A stretch of DNA of 64,000 nucleotides from an uncultured cyanobacterium. GTDB taxonomy: Bacteria > Cyanobacteriota > Cyanobacteriia > Cyanobacteriales > Nostocaceae. Below the pieces are notes generated by a model that was not told where the DNA came from, ran no database searches, and was given only the letters and a program-made list of their open reading frames with translations. Both the position numbers and the translations under genes were made by a program. Shown piece after piece: positions 36,977 through 47,297 of this stretch. Each line of letters starts with the position of its first letter. The first letter of the stretch is position 1. The DNA is taken from assembly GCA_903903925.1 (NCBI GenBank), contig CAIVAU010000066.1, positions 17,211 to 81,210 on the forward strand, in the 5' to 3' direction.

Positions 36977-37408
36977 TCATTGCCTAAGTTTGTCAACTGG
37001 TGTTGGTCCACTGATGATATAGGCACGCCTGCCCTTAATAGAATAGCGAATCATTACAGCCGTGTGTCTATCAATTCGATAACTGATAGAGACTTGGCTA
37101 GAGTCTGCAGACCATTTTGCGTAAAAGGCACTGGCACCAGTATCAAGTGTATCCTTAACTTCTTCGAGTGGCCCAATTTTTTTAAGAGTCCTCGCATCCA
37201 TCAAATAAAGATGAAAATTGTCGTAGCCAAACTCGCCCTCACCATGGGAGGCGATTGAGTAACGTCCATTTGGTGAACGACCGTGAACAATAACGACGTA
37301 TTCATCTGGTTTGTAATTGTAGTTCGAGGTTGCCCTACTTGGTGAGGAAAAAAATGTGTTGCACAAAACAGCAACTGTGACTAACGGAATTAGAATTCGT
37401 GGTTTCAT
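36977..37408 (-). CDS. secreted hypothetical protein
   Basis: 143 residues with a clear signal peptide (MKPRILIPLVTVAVLCNTFF, cleavage near SRA-TSN). The mature part is strand-rich with YVVIVHGRSPNGRYSIASHG and AFYAKWSADSSQVSISYRID, recalling WD/beta-propeller blades of the TolB type, but it holds only one or two blades. It is probably periplasmic. Function unknown. It marks the end of the CRISPR region. Confidence 0.55.
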   Translation of the reverse strand: MKPRILIPLVTVAVLCNTFFSSPSRATSNYNYKPDEYVVIVHGRSPNGRYSIASHGEGEFGYDNFHLYLMDARTLKKIGPLEEVKDTLDTGASAFYAKWSADSSQVSISYRIDRHTAVMIRYSIKGRRAYIISGPTPVDKLRQ

Positions 37409-37663
37409 GGGGGATTTTGGAAATGATACGCGCTCTTTCAGAAACTCAAGATTAACATGTTATTTGGTCAAGAAACTGAATCACCATTACCAGAAGAACA
37501 ACCCTCCACCAATGAGTTTACCTTGAATCCTTGAATCCCCAACCAAACCAATTCTGACTCCTGATTCCTGATTTCTGATTTCTAGATTTTTACCTCGCTA
37601 CACTAGCGAAAAGAACAACTGTACTGCTATATATTAAGAAGTAGGTGTAGCACCAGAGCCTGA

Positions 37664-40600
37664 ATGATTCCAGTACAACTTACTCTCAAAAATTTCCTCA
37701 GTTACCGTGATGCAACTTTAGATTTTCGCGGGTTACACACAGCCTGTATTTGCGGTTCTAATGGCGCTGGGAAATCTTCTCTGTTGGAAGCGATTACCTG
37801 GGCAATTTGGGGTGAAAGTAGAGCTGCTGCTGAAGAGGACGTGATCAATACTGGCGCTAAAGACGTTCGGGTTGATTTCATCTTCAAAACCAGCGGGCAA
37901 ATCTATCGAGTCATTCGCACCCGCCAACGGGGCGGAAGTGGCGCGTTGGAATTTCAAATAGAGACAGCTACTGGGTTTCGCTCACTGACCGGCAAAGGGT
38001 TACGGGCGACCCAGGATTTGATTGGTGAACACATTAAGCTGGATTATGATACCTTCATTAATTCTGCCTACCTGCGTCAAGGTCGTGCAGATGAATTCAT
38101 GCTCAAACGTCCCAACGAACGTAAAGAAATTCTAGCGGAGTTGTTGAAACTCAATCAGTACGATGAATTGGAAGAACGGGCAAAAGAATCGTCACGTCAG
38201 TTTAAAGCACGGGTAGAGGAGTTAGAGCGTTCTTTGGAGTCGATGAAAAATCAACTTCAACAACGTGAGGTGATTGCCCAAAAACAAGCCAATTTAGAAG
38301 CTGAACTAAACAACCTACAACAAGTACAGGCATTTGATCAGATCCAATTACAAAGTTTGCAAGTTGTACAGCACCAGCGGCAAACTTGGCAAGAACAACT
38401 CAACTTTGTGAGACAGCAATACCAAAATCTCACGCAAGACTGCGATCGCCTTCAGCAAGAACAGTCTGCAACTAACAGTCAACTAACAGATTTAGAAGCA
38501 AGATTAAGTCAAGAAGCTGAGATTAAAGCCGGATACTCTCAATACCAAATTCTGCGATCTCAAGAAGAAGCTTTTGCTACCAAATTTGAAGAATATACTC
38601 GTGCTGAAGGAACACGTCAACAACAGCAACAGCAACTTACCAAAAAAATTCATGAAATTGAGCGACAGTTGCAACATGCTGAAGCCCAACTAGAAGCCCT
38701 ACAGCAACAAGAAAGGGAAGTTCAGCAAACTTTGACTAAGTTAGATGAAGTCGAAGTGGCTTTGGCACAACTAGCGGCTGCGCGTAACCATGTTGCCAAT
38801 TTAGATCAGTTACGCATGCAAGTGTCTCCCTTGCTGCAACAACAAGCAGCTTTGCAAAGTCAACTGAATCGCGTTCATGCTGGTTTAGTCGCCCGTATAG
38901 AACAGATAGAGGTGAGAGAAAACCAACTGCTATCGCTTTCATCGCGCCAACCACAACTGCAACAAGCAGTGATCGAAGTGGGTTTGCAGATTGAGGATAT
39001 GGATAAAAAGCGAGTTTACCTGCAACGAGTTCAGGAAAAAGGGCAAGAACGACGTCACTTTATTGAACGCCTACAAGCCCAGCAACGGGAGTATGAAAGG
39101 TTGTTAGGAGAACTCGATCAAAAACTGCTTCTGCTGCAAAACCCTAATGCTGTGTGTCCGTTGTGTGAGCGTCCGTTGGAGGAACATCACTGGAATCGTG
39201 TCGTAGACAAAACCAACATGGAGTACAAGGATACAGAAGGACAATTATGGGTATTCCGGGAACAAATGGCTGTGTCAGACAGAGAGATTCAGGTACTTAG
39301 GCAGGAATACCGAGAAATTTCACAACAAATAGCCACATACGATAGTGTACGTGAACACAGAGGTCTATTGGCAGCACAGTTGCAAGCAACTAGTGATGTG
39401 GAACAACAACTACAACAAATTGCCGTAGAAAGAGAGCAACTGGAGCGATCGCTCCAAGTTGGTGATTATGCCCCAGACAAACAAGCTGAACTACAAGAGC
39501 TAGAACAATATCTACAACAACTCAATTACAATGAGCAAGACCACGCCCTTGCCCGAAACGAAGTTGAGCGGTGGCGGTGGGCAGAGATTAAACTAAGCCA
39601 GATAAAAGATGCAGCAAAGCGACAAGCACAGATAGCAGCACGAAAACCAGAACTTCAGGCGCAAATTGACCAATTAAAAACAAGAATGCAGCAAGAGTCT
39701 ACCGATTCTGACTGTGCTAGACAAATTACCGCCCTTGAACGTTACATTGGTGAAATTGGCTACGAAACTGAACAACATAACCACCTCAGGATGGCTGTCA
39801 GAAAAGCTCAACCTTGGGAGTTACGCTACCAACAACTCTTGGGGGCGCAACAGCAGTATCCACAACTGAAGGCAAGAGCGCAAGAGTTGGAAGTATCCTG
39901 GCAAGGGAGATTAGCTGAACGGCAAAGACTTGCTACTCAAATCGAAAGTATCACCCACCAAATGGAGGAAACAGCAAACCCAACTGCCCAAATTCAGACC
40001 CTAGAACAGCAGTTAACATCACGCAGACGACAACTAGATGAGCAACTCGCGCAGTTAGGGCGTTTAGAACAGTTAACGCATCAACTGGAAACGCTACAAC
40101 TTCAGTATGAGCAACAACAGCAGCAACTGCAACAAGCAAAGCAGCAACATCGTATTTATCAGGAATTAGCGCAAGCATTTGGTAAAAATGGTATCCAAGC
40201 ACTGATGATCGAGAATGTCTTGCCCCAACTGGAAGCCGAGACAAATCAACTTCTTTCGCGATTGAGTGCCAACCAGTTACATGTTCAATTTGTTACACAA
40301 AAAGCTGGACGTTCTGCAAAGAAAAATGCGAAGCTGATAGATACTTTAGATATTTTGATTGCTGATGCTAGAGGAACGAGAGCTTATGAAACTTACTCTG
40401 GGGGAGAGGCGTTTAGGATTAACTTTGCCATCCGTTTAGCCTTAGCAAAATTACTAGCGCAACGGGCTGGGGCGGCTTTGCAACTGCTGATTGTCGATGA
40501 AGGGTTTGGGACACAAGATGCGGAAGGGTGCGAACGTTTGATTGCAGCGATTAATGCGATCGCCGCTGATTTCGCTTGTATCCTCACCGTCACTCATATG

Positions 40601-40681
40601 CCTCACCTCAAGGAAGCCTTCCAAGCCCGGATAGAAGTCCATAAAACCCAGGAAGGTTCACAGTTAAGTTTGTCGATTTAA
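37664..40681 (+). CDS. sbcC: SbcC/Rad50-type exonuclease subunit
   Basis: 1005 residues. Walker A GSNGAGKSS near residue 30, then long coiled coils rich in Gln (about 170-480 and 520-880) on either side of a zinc hook with CPLC near residue 498. The C-terminal signature YSGGEAFRINFAIRLALAK and Walker B LLIVDEGFGTQD are intact. With SbcD it forms an ATP-dependent nuclease that opens hairpins and processes double-strand ends. sbcD is not adjacent. Confidence 0.95.
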   Translation: MIPVQLTLKNFLSYRDATLDFRGLHTACICGSNGAGKSSLLEAITWAIWGESRAAAEEDVINTGAKDVRVDFIFKTSGQIYRVIRTRQRGGSGALEFQIETATGFRSLTGKGLRATQDLIGEHIKLDYDTFINSAYLRQGRADEFMLKRPNERKEILAELLKLNQYDELEERAKESSRQFKARVEELERSLESMKNQLQQREVIAQKQANLEAELNNLQQVQAFDQIQLQSLQVVQHQRQTWQEQLNFVRQQYQNLTQDCDRLQQEQSATNSQLTDLEARLSQEAEIKAGYSQYQILRSQEEAFATKFEEYTRAEGTRQQQQQQLTKKIHEIERQLQHAEAQLEALQQQEREVQQTLTKLDEVEVALAQLAAARNHVANLDQLRMQVSPLLQQQAALQSQLNRVHAGLVARIEQIEVRENQLLSLSSRQPQLQQAVIEVGLQIEDMDKKRVYLQRVQEKGQERRHFIERLQAQQREYERLLGELDQKLLLLQNPNAVCPLCERPLEEHHWNRVVDKTNMEYKDTEGQLWVFREQMAVSDREIQVLRQEYREISQQIATYDSVREHRGLLAAQLQATSDVEQQLQQIAVEREQLERSLQVGDYAPDKQAELQELEQYLQQLNYNEQDHALARNEVERWRWAEIKLSQIKDAAKRQAQIAARKPELQAQIDQLKTRMQQESTDSDCARQITALERYIGEIGYETEQHNHLRMAVRKAQPWELRYQQLLGAQQQYPQLKARAQELEVSWQGRLAERQRLATQIESITHQMEETANPTAQIQTLEQQLTSRRRQLDEQLAQLGRLEQLTHQLETLQLQYEQQQQQLQQAKQQHRIYQELAQAFGKNGIQALMIENVLPQLEAETNQLLSRLSANQLHVQFVTQKAGRSAKKNAKLIDTLDILIADARGTRAYETYSGGEAFRINFAIRLALAKLLAQRAGAALQLLIVDEGFGTQDAEGCERLIAAINAIAADFACILTVTHMPHLKEAFQARIEVHKTQEGSQLSLSI

Positions 40682-40777
40682 CGGAGATCCCTTAAGACTC
40701 ACGCCCTATTACCTTATGTCTTGCGTTGCCTTGCATTGCAAGATAGACTGAGGGAGACGCTTATAGTATGAGGTGTT

Positions 40778-40927
40778 ATGAGTAAGGAGAACATCACCTT
40801 CCGTCTTGACAGTGAAAAACGGGTGCTATTGGACGCGATCGCGCAAGGACAAGATCGGGATAGAACCTACATTCTTAATGAAGCAGTAGTCTTTACCGGA
40901 CACCCAAAAATAGCATTCCCAGCCTGA
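40778..40927 (+). pseudogene. truncated ribbon-helix-helix antitoxin
   Basis: 49 codons. MSKENITFRLDSEKRVLLDA and DRDRTYILNEAV match RHH (CopG/RelB-type) antitoxins, but the usual C-terminal toxin-binding tail is replaced by unrelated sequence that stops inside a palindrome (40916-40936). No toxin gene follows. It is read as a decayed antitoxin, though the DNA-binding part is complete and could still act as a repressor. Confidence 0.6.
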
Positions 40928-40936
40928 GGCTGGGAA
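40916..40936. terminator. 9-bp palindrome, terminator or REP-like element
   Basis: TTCCCAGCC-TGA-GGCTGGGAA forms a perfect 9-bp hairpin with a 3-nt loop. No T-run follows on the + strand. On the minus strand it lies downstream of ugd and is followed by CTATTTTTGGG, so it could end the ugd transcript. Confidence 0.5.
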
Positions 40937-40963
40937 CAAGAAGGGAGAAAATTCTAAGTTAAT

Positions 40964-42355
40964 CTACCGTCCGACGCCTACATATTGGAAGCCCGCCCTT
41001 ACCATTGTTTCAGGATCGAGGAAGTTGCGACCATCAATGATGACTGGGTGGAGCATCAATTTTGCCATCTTCGTATAGTCCAAATTATTGAACTGTTGCC
41101 ATTCGGTCACGAGTACTAAAGCATCGCAACCGTCAGCCAAGCGTTCGGCATCAGTTTCCACTAGTACACCAGAAAGTCCATGACGCATACCTGTTTGAGA
41201 AACAATGGGATCGTATGCCTTAACCTTAGCTCCCAGTCGGTTCAGTTGCTCAATCAGATTGAGTGCTGGAGCATCACGCATATCATCAGTATCAGGCTTG
41301 AAGGTTAAGCCAAGCAATCCTACAGTTTTGCCTTTCAAGATTTTCAGGACTTGCTGGAGTTTTTCAACAGCAATCAAGCGCTGGCGTTCGTTGACACTCA
41401 CAGCAGATTTGAGCAGTTGGGCTTCGTAACCGTAGTCATCAGCAGTGTGAATGAGTGCAGCAACATCTTTAGGGAAGCACGAACCACCCCAACCAATACC
41501 GGCGTTGAGGAATTTGCTGCCTATGCGGGAGTCTAGACCGATACCTTTTGCAACTTGACAAACATCAGCACCGACGCGATCGCAAATGTTAGCAACTTCG
41601 TTAATAAAACTAATCTTAGTCGCCAAAAAAGCATTAGCAGCGTATTTAACCATCTCCGCCGAACTTAGGTCTGTGACTAGTACTGGCACTGGTGGTAAAG
41701 ATTGGTCAGATGCATACTTGCGCTCTACAATTGGGGAATACAATTCTTTCATCATCGCGACTGCTTTCGGACTATTGCCTCCTAGTACAATGCGATCAGG
41801 GTTAAAAGTGTCGTATACTGCCGAACCTTCCCGCAAAAACTCTGGATTGCTGATCACATCAAACTTAGCTACCGTCTCCGGTAATTTTTCATCAATTGCC
41901 ACTCCCCCTGCTGGCACCAGTGTTTTCTGACGTTCAGCAATGCCATCCAAGACTATCATCCGCACCCAGTCCCCTGAACCAATAGGTACTGTAGATTTGT
42001 TGACAATCACTTTATACCCACCGTTTAAATGGGCACCAATACTCCGGGCTACGGCTTCAACATAACGAGTATCACTCTCACCAGTAGGCAAAGGCGGAGT
42101 TCCCACAGCGATGAACAAAATTTCACCGTGAGCAACTCCGCGACCGATATCAGTGGTAAACTCAATCTTCCCTGAATTAATGGCAGCGTGCATAATATCT
42201 GAAAGTCCAGGCTCGAAAATCGGTGATTGCCCAGACTTCATGATCTTGACTTTTTCTTCATTGTTGTCTACACATATGACATCATGCCCGATGTGAGCCA
42301 AGCAAGCACCTGTAACCAAACCAACGTAACCAGTACCAATGACGCAAACACGCAT
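40964..42355 (-). CDS. ugd: UDP-glucose 6-dehydrogenase
   Basis: 463 residues. NAD-binding GTGYVGLVTGACLAHIGHDV at the N-terminus, VNKSTVPIGSGDWV, NPEFLREGSAVYD, and the catalytic Cys in GWGGSCFPKDV near residue 275. It oxidises UDP-glucose to UDP-glucuronate. The neighbouring decarboxylase gene, 100 nt upstream in the same direction, uses that product, so the two make UDP-xylose for surface polysaccharide. Confidence 0.95.
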   Translation of the reverse strand: MRVCVIGTGYVGLVTGACLAHIGHDVICVDNNEEKVKIMKSGQSPIFEPGLSDIMHAAINSGKIEFTTDIGRGVAHGEILFIAVGTPPLPTGESDTRYVEAVARSIGAHLNGGYKVIVNKSTVPIGSGDWVRMIVLDGIAERQKTLVPAGGVAIDEKLPETVAKFDVISNPEFLREGSAVYDTFNPDRIVLGGNSPKAVAMMKELYSPIVERKYASDQSLPPVPVLVTDLSSAEMVKYAANAFLATKISFINEVANICDRVGADVCQVAKGIGLDSRIGSKFLNAGIGWGGSCFPKDVAALIHTADDYGYEAQLLKSAVSVNERQRLIAVEKLQQVLKILKGKTVGLLGLTFKPDTDDMRDAPALNLIEQLNRLGAKVKAYDPIVSQTGMRHGLSGVLVETDAERLADGCDALVLVTEWQQFNNLDYTKMAKLMLHPVIIDGRNFLDPETMVRAGFQYVGVGR

Positions 42356-42376
42356 TTTTAAAATTCCTTGTTTTTT

Positions 42377-42457
<81 letters not shown>

Positions 42458-42464
<7 letters not shown>

Positions 42465-43393
42465 ATATTGTTTATCCGAGCACGGAAATCTTCTATAGTC
42501 AGTTTCAACCCCTGTTGTAACGGAACGGTAGGTTCCCAATTTAACCAAGTTTTTGCCTTTGTAATATCAGGACGACGACGACGTGGATCGTCAGAAGGTA
42601 ATGGCTCAAACTTAATTTGTGCATCGGGGTTTACTAGATTTTGCACATTTTGTGCCAATTCTAAAATCGTATATTCATCAGGATTGCCCAAATTCACTGG
42701 ACCGGTATATTCACCATTCATCAGCCGCATCAGTCCATCTACTAAGTCTGAGACGTAACAAAAACTGCGAGTCTGGGAACCATCTCCATATACGGTTAAA
42801 GGAATACCCTGTAACGATTGAACGATAAAGTTGCTCACTACCCGACCGTCGTTTTCTAGCATTCGCGGTCCATAGGTGTTAAAAATTCGGGCAACCCGAA
42901 TATCAACTTTATTTTGCCTGTAATAATCAAATGTCAGCGTCTCAGCAATTCGTTTACCTTCGTCATAGCATGATCTGATGCCGATAGGATTGACGTTTCC
43001 CCAGTATTCTTCAACTTGGGGATGAATTTCAGGATCGCCGTACACTTCACTGGTCGAAGCTAACAAAAAACGTGCTTTCACGCGCTTAGCCAGTCCCAGC
43101 ATATTCAGTGTCCCCATAACACTAGTTTTGACCGTTTTGACTGGGTTATACTGGTAATGCACAGGGGAAGCAGGACAAGCTAGATGGTAAATCTGATCAA
43201 TCTCTAATCGAATAGGTTCAGTAATGTCATGGCGGATCATTTCAAAATAAGGGTGATCCATCCACTTCAGGATGTTGCGTTTGTGACCTGTGTAGAAGTT
43301 ATCCAAACAAATGACTTCATGTTTTTCTGCTAAGAGTCGCTCTATCAAGTGTGAACCAATAAATCCAGCACCGCCCGTTACCAATATTCTCAT
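42458..43393 (-). CDS. UDP-glucuronate decarboxylase (UDP-xylose synthase)
   Basis: 311 residues, extended SDR family. NAD motif [14 protein letters not shown] at the start, [20 protein letters not shown], the Tyr-x3-Lys catalytic pair in [11 protein letters not shown], and [14 protein letters not shown]. These are the hallmarks of UDP-glucuronate decarboxylases rather than 4-epimerases. It acts after Ugd. Its final codons and stop lie in a heptamer repeat tract. Confidence 0.88.
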
Positions 43394-43750
43394 AATTTGC
43401 CTGTGTGTTAACAGATGATTGTCATTGCAAGAGCTGTTGCGCTTGTCTTTAGAGTACCCAGTCTTTTCACAGAAATACAGCGCAACTCAGGATAATTGAG
43501 GAGTTGTATTTCACTGCCTACAAATTGCTTGAAGATGCCATTCTATCTAGTAGATCGTATATGCCTAGCACACAACATTTAGCCAAGGATAAAGTTTTTG
43601 GCTTTTGGCTGCTCGAGCTAAATTTACATAATTCTTTCAGAAAGTTAACAAATATCGTCTGCCAACGGTGGGATTTTAACCAAGAATTTACTGAATCTTC
43701 AAGAAGATAAAGCGATAGATGCTCACGGTTGACGGTTGACTGTCAACCGA
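43394..43750. other. intergenic region, no gene assigned
   Basis: A 357-nt gap with one 68-codon frame of unlikely composition. The inverted repeat GGTTGACGG..TGTCAACCG near 43728-43749 sits at the 3' end of the antiporter gene and may act as its terminator. Confidence 0.4.
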
Positions 43751-45895
43751 TCAAATGATTCCCTGTGACATCGTAGCTGTGGTCGTGACCTCAGATGGCA
43801 ACGCTTCTGTTTGAATATGCTGTGGTTCTCCAAGCATGATGATAGAGCAAGTAAGTTGCCTTGCTAAGTGGTTTGTGACGTCACTGATGGCTAAACCACC
43901 AGGACTGGTACGATTGCGTGTAAATGGTAGCACGACTAAGTCATAGAGTCTTGCAGCCTGCAAAATCGCTTGAGCGACACTTTCATGGGCGATGATTTGA
44001 ATTTCTGGTGGGTTTGGCAAAGCCAATTTAGATATCAGTAGGGAGAGTTGCGATCGCCTCCAAGCGATTTTACTTGAACTGGTGCGGCGTTCGCATACAT
44101 TTAACACGGTAACTTGTGCTTGATTTGCATCTGCTAGAATCTGGGCAAATTGCACAGGTTGCCATGATGGCGCTAATAAATTTTCCACAGGCACCAAAAT
44201 GCGCTGAATTTTTTTCGGTGATTCCACAAGACGGGTCACGGCTACTGGACAATGGGATGACCAGAGAACGTTATCAATCACATTCCCAAATAAACGCGCT
44301 TTCAACCCAGTGCGGTTACCCCAACCCATGACAATTAAACTAGCCTTTTGTTCTCGAGAAGCCCGACTAATTCCCTGGGCGAAGGCATCATCAATTCGCA
44401 ATAATGGATCTGCTTCCACACCTAAGACTCGACTCTGTGCTGTGGCTTTCAACAGCAGCCGTTCACTTCGTTGTACAGAAGCGTCCAACTGAGGTGCATC
44501 CATGTGAGCAAAAGCGGTCGCGATCGCCAAAGGGATAATCCTGCCATTTGCCTGTCGCGCTAACAATGCAGCCATTTCAATTAAATATTGCTGCGTCTGC
44601 GGATTATACACAGGTACTACGATCGTGAAAGGGCTATTTCTTTTTTCTGGATTCTGGTAGGGCGGGGAAGTTGGCTTTTGTGCCTTTTCTGGTATTGGAG
44701 TCAAACCTACAGCTACTTTACTGGTCATTAACGGTCCCAAGGTCGAGGTGACAAGCATTAAGAAAATGACACTGTTTAATACTGCCAAATTCAGCAACCC
44801 TACCCGATAGCCTACTAACGTTGCTGCTAACGTTACACCTACTTGCGGCACTGACAAAGACCATATCGTTAACATTTCTTGCCAGTTGTAGCGATAAACT
44901 AATTTTGTTAATAAAGCCGCTATCAATTTGCTTGTAATTAAACCAACGACAATAAACAGAGTTAACTTGAGAGTCCCAATACTTTTTAAAAAGCTCGGCA
45001 AATCAATCAGCAAGCCGAGGTTAACAAAGAAAATAGGAATGAACAGCACGTTGCCAACAAAGACTACCTTTTCTTTGACTGGGCCTTCTCCTACAGCTTC
45101 GTTGACTGCTAAACCTGCTAAAAAAGCTCCAACGACTTTTTCTAACCCAATCAATTGAGCGCCTACCTCAGCTAAAAATACGGAGAGCAAGACAAACAAA
45201 AACTGGTTTCCTTCGTCATCTCCAGACCGCCGAAAAAATTCTTTACCCGCCCAATCAAAGCCTACTAAAACAATGAGCGCGTAGATAATTAAAGAATTTA
45301 ATAAAGAAATGATTGGCCAAAAGCTGAGTTTTTCAGTATGAATAGCTACACAAATAGCCAGTACTAGTACCACACTAGCATCGGTAAAAATCGAAGCTCC
45401 GATCGTAACAGTGACAGCTTCGTTGTTAATGACTCCCAAGCGACTAATAATGGGATATGCCAAAAGCGTATGAGAAGCAAACAAAGCGCCTATGAGAATC
45501 GCAGCATTCCAGTCAAAGCTAAAAATCCGCCCTACAGCAGTTCCTACCACAAAGGGGACTAAAAAAGTGAAGCTCCCAAATCCTAAAGAGCGATTTCTTT
45601 GGCGGCGAAACTGTTCTATGTCAACTTCTAGACCCGCAACAAACATCAAGTAAACTAACCCGATGTCTGATAGCAAGATCATCATCGGTGAATCTATCTG
45701 CAATAGGTTCCAGCCGTGAGAACCAAGCACTACCCCCGATGCTAGTAAACCCAATAATCCTGGTAATCGTAGGCGCTCAAACAGGATGGGTACAACTAAT
45801 ATGACAACCAACAGAATAGCGAAGGGAACAATTGGTTCCTTGCTGAGAACTTGGTTAATGTTGCCCAAAGCAAGAAATTGTAATATCACTTCCAT
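43751..45895 (-). CDS. CPA2-family cation:proton antiporter with universal-stress domains
   Basis: 714 residues. The N-terminal 400 hold about 12 membrane helices with RLPGLLGLLASGVVLGSHG, FVAGLEVDIEQFRRQR and the paired transport region GASIFTDASVVLVLAICV. The C-terminal 300 residues are cytoplasmic, with two universal-stress-like domains (about 435-565 and 570-700; ERLLLKATAQSRVLGVEADP, SLIVMGWGNRTG, RILVPVENLLAPSWQPV). It should exchange Na+ or K+ for protons, with nucleotide or stress control through the tail. Confidence 0.85.
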   Translation of the reverse strand: MEVILQFLALGNINQVLSKEPIVPFAILLVVILVVPILFERLRLPGLLGLLASGVVLGSHGWNLLQIDSPMMILLSDIGLVYLMFVAGLEVDIEQFRRQRNRSLGFGSFTFLVPFVVGTAVGRIFSFDWNAAILIGALFASHTLLAYPIISRLGVINNEAVTVTIGASIFTDASVVLVLAICVAIHTEKLSFWPIISLLNSLIIYALIVLVGFDWAGKEFFRRSGDDEGNQFLFVLLSVFLAEVGAQLIGLEKVVGAFLAGLAVNEAVGEGPVKEKVVFVGNVLFIPIFFVNLGLLIDLPSFLKSIGTLKLTLFIVVGLITSKLIAALLTKLVYRYNWQEMLTIWSLSVPQVGVTLAATLVGYRVGLLNLAVLNSVIFLMLVTSTLGPLMTSKVAVGLTPIPEKAQKPTSPPYQNPEKRNSPFTIVVPVYNPQTQQYLIEMAALLARQANGRIIPLAIATAFAHMDAPQLDASVQRSERLLLKATAQSRVLGVEADPLLRIDDAFAQGISRASREQKASLIVMGWGNRTGLKARLFGNVIDNVLWSSHCPVAVTRLVESPKKIQRILVPVENLLAPSWQPVQFAQILADANQAQVTVLNVCERRTSSSKIAWRRSQLSLLISKLALPNPPEIQIIAHESVAQAILQAARLYDLVVLPFTRNRTSPGGLAISDVTNHLARQLTCSIIMLGEPQHIQTEALPSEVTTTATMSQGII

Positions 45896-45934
45896 AGATA
45901 CGATTTGGAAAAGCTATGGTGAGGCGGGATACAC

Positions 45935-46003
45935 ACTGGGGACTGGGGGCTGGGGACTGGGGACTGGGGACTGGGGACTGGGGACTGGGGACTGGGGACT
46001 GGG
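45935..46003. repeat. STRR tract (GGGGACT heptamers)
   Basis: About nine GGGGACT heptamers lie between the antiporter start and the convergent downstream region. It probably covers part of the antiporter's promoter region. Confidence 0.9.
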
Positions 46004-46049
46004 TAGGATATTGATCCCGATCACCTATCGCCAGTCCCCAATCACTTAC

Positions 46050-46706
46050 CTATGGGTGAATTTGACTCAAAATGAACCGTAAGCGATCATAGTCGTCTTT
46101 AAGTAGCATACTTAGGGTTCGTCCAGCCTTAATTAACCATTGTCGATCTGCTTTACGTAACTGATACACCTCTCTAATAGCTGCTGCAGTCAAAAACTCC
46201 ACTGGTACGCCTTTTACAGAAAGTAGTGTCTGCAGAAAATCTAACTGTTCAGTAAATCGAATGATCACCTCTGGTTCGCAACGGTAAACCGCCTGATGAA
46301 TTTGGGGTGGACGAGGAGGCAGATATTGATACACCCGACTATCACTGATCATAGCATTTGTCGGCGGCTCAAATCCGACGATCGCGGCACGGAATTCGGT
46401 TTTGAGCATGGCAAATATTTGGGGTTGTTCCTCTCGCAGATCCTGCAACGATAATCCCAGAGCAACTGCTCTATGTACGGAATCTATGGGCATTGTCGTT
46501 GCATGATAAACTACAGCATAAACTTGATTGCTCGACTCTTCATCTTTAGAACAGACCCAGCTGCCAAAAGGAGGCATGGGGGGAAAACTCAAGTCTTCTG
46601 GTTCCAAACACTGAGCTAAAAATTCACAAGTAGTGGTCTCTATCACCTCCGCAATGTGATTGGGGTGGCGATCGCGAGTAGAGAACTGTGGTAATGGGAG
46701 ACGCAT
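46050..46706 (-). CDS. HAS-barrel-like conserved cyanobacterial protein
   Basis: 218 residues from the ATG at 46706 (MRLPLPQFSTRDRHPNHIAE). The N-terminal strand-rich part (HIAEVIETTTCEFLAQCLEP, FGSWVCSKDEESSNQVYAVV) recalls the HAS barrel found at the start of HerA-type ATPases. The C-terminal 100 residues are helical and no ATPase follows. The upstream extension to 46760 reads through heptamer repeats and is rejected. Function unknown. It lies next to ndhS in the same direction. Confidence 0.55.
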   Translation of the reverse strand: MRLPLPQFSTRDRHPNHIAEVIETTTCEFLAQCLEPEDLSFPPMPPFGSWVCSKDEESSNQVYAVVYHATTMPIDSVHRAVALGLSLQDLREEQPQIFAMLKTEFRAAIVGFEPPTNAMISDSRVYQYLPPRPPQIHQAVYRCEPEVIIRFTEQLDFLQTLLSVKGVPVEFLTAAAIREVYQLRKADRQWLIKAGRTLSMLLKDDYDRLRFILSQIHP

Positions 46707-46740
46707 AATAATATTAAGTGAGGAGTTAAGAGTTAGGAAT

Positions 46741-46784
46741 AATAACTCCTCACTCCTCACTCCTCACTCCTCACTCCTCATTTT
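46741..46784. repeat. STRR tract (CTCCTCA heptamers)
   Basis: Six CTCCTCA-type units separate ndhS from the HAS-barrel-like gene and touch the ndhS stop codon. Confidence 0.85.
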
Positions 46785-46975
46785 TTTCCTTTCCTTCCTG
46801 CTGTGGTTTCTACGAGTTCCAATTCTGAGAGGCGAAAGGTCACTAATTTATCCCAGTTACCACCTTCAAATAGTACACCCACCTTACCATCGCTCAGCCG
46901 TTGCACGATTCCTTCAGAGCGATAATAGGTATCCTGTGGATTCTTGACGCGAACAGTTGCTCCAGGTAGTATCAT
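46778..46975 (-). CDS. ndhS: NAD(P)H-quinone oxidoreductase subunit S
   Basis: 65 residues with an SH3-like fold pattern: [20 protein letters not shown], then [20 protein letters not shown] and [13 protein letters not shown], as in NdhS of cyanobacteria. NdhS forms part of the ferredoxin-binding site of the NDH-1 complex on the thylakoid membrane and supports cyclic electron flow. The basic tail GRKGKK lies against a repeat tract. Confidence 0.8.
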   Translation of the reverse strand: MILPGATVRVKNPQDTYYRSEGIVQRLSDGKVGVLFEGGNWDKLVTFRLSELELVETTAGRKGKK

Positions 46976-47188
46976 GGTCTTTAACTTTTAAGTTTCCTAT
47001 TTATAGTATAAAAGCACAAAGGGAATAGGGAACTCTTAAGAGGGAGCAGGGGAGTAGGGGAGCAGGGGAGCAGGGGGAATAGGGAAAGAAAAAAACTTCA
47101 GATGTGGGTTTAAAGCCGACTTTTAACAAAGATGTTTTTCTTGCGCTTACGCGTCTCAAAAAACTTCAATTCTACAGCTTAAGCTGTG

Positions 47189-47297
47189 GGTTCCCCCTGC
47201 TCCCTATTCCCTATTCCCTACTCCCTATTCCCTATTCCCTATTCCCTACTCCCTACTCCCTATTCCCTGCTCCCTGCTCCCTGCTCCCTGCTCCCTC
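47189..47297. repeat. STRR tract (CCCTATT / CCCTGCT heptamers)
   Basis: About 14 tandem CCCTATT, CCCTACT and CCCTGCT heptamers end at the rodA stop codon. A reverse-strand relative (GGGAGCAGG) is at 47040-47090. Confidence 0.9.

Noticed and set aside
40219..40530. Several open frames antisense to sbcC
   Set aside because: They lie wholly within the sbcC coding region, whose conserved ABC motifs fix the true frame.
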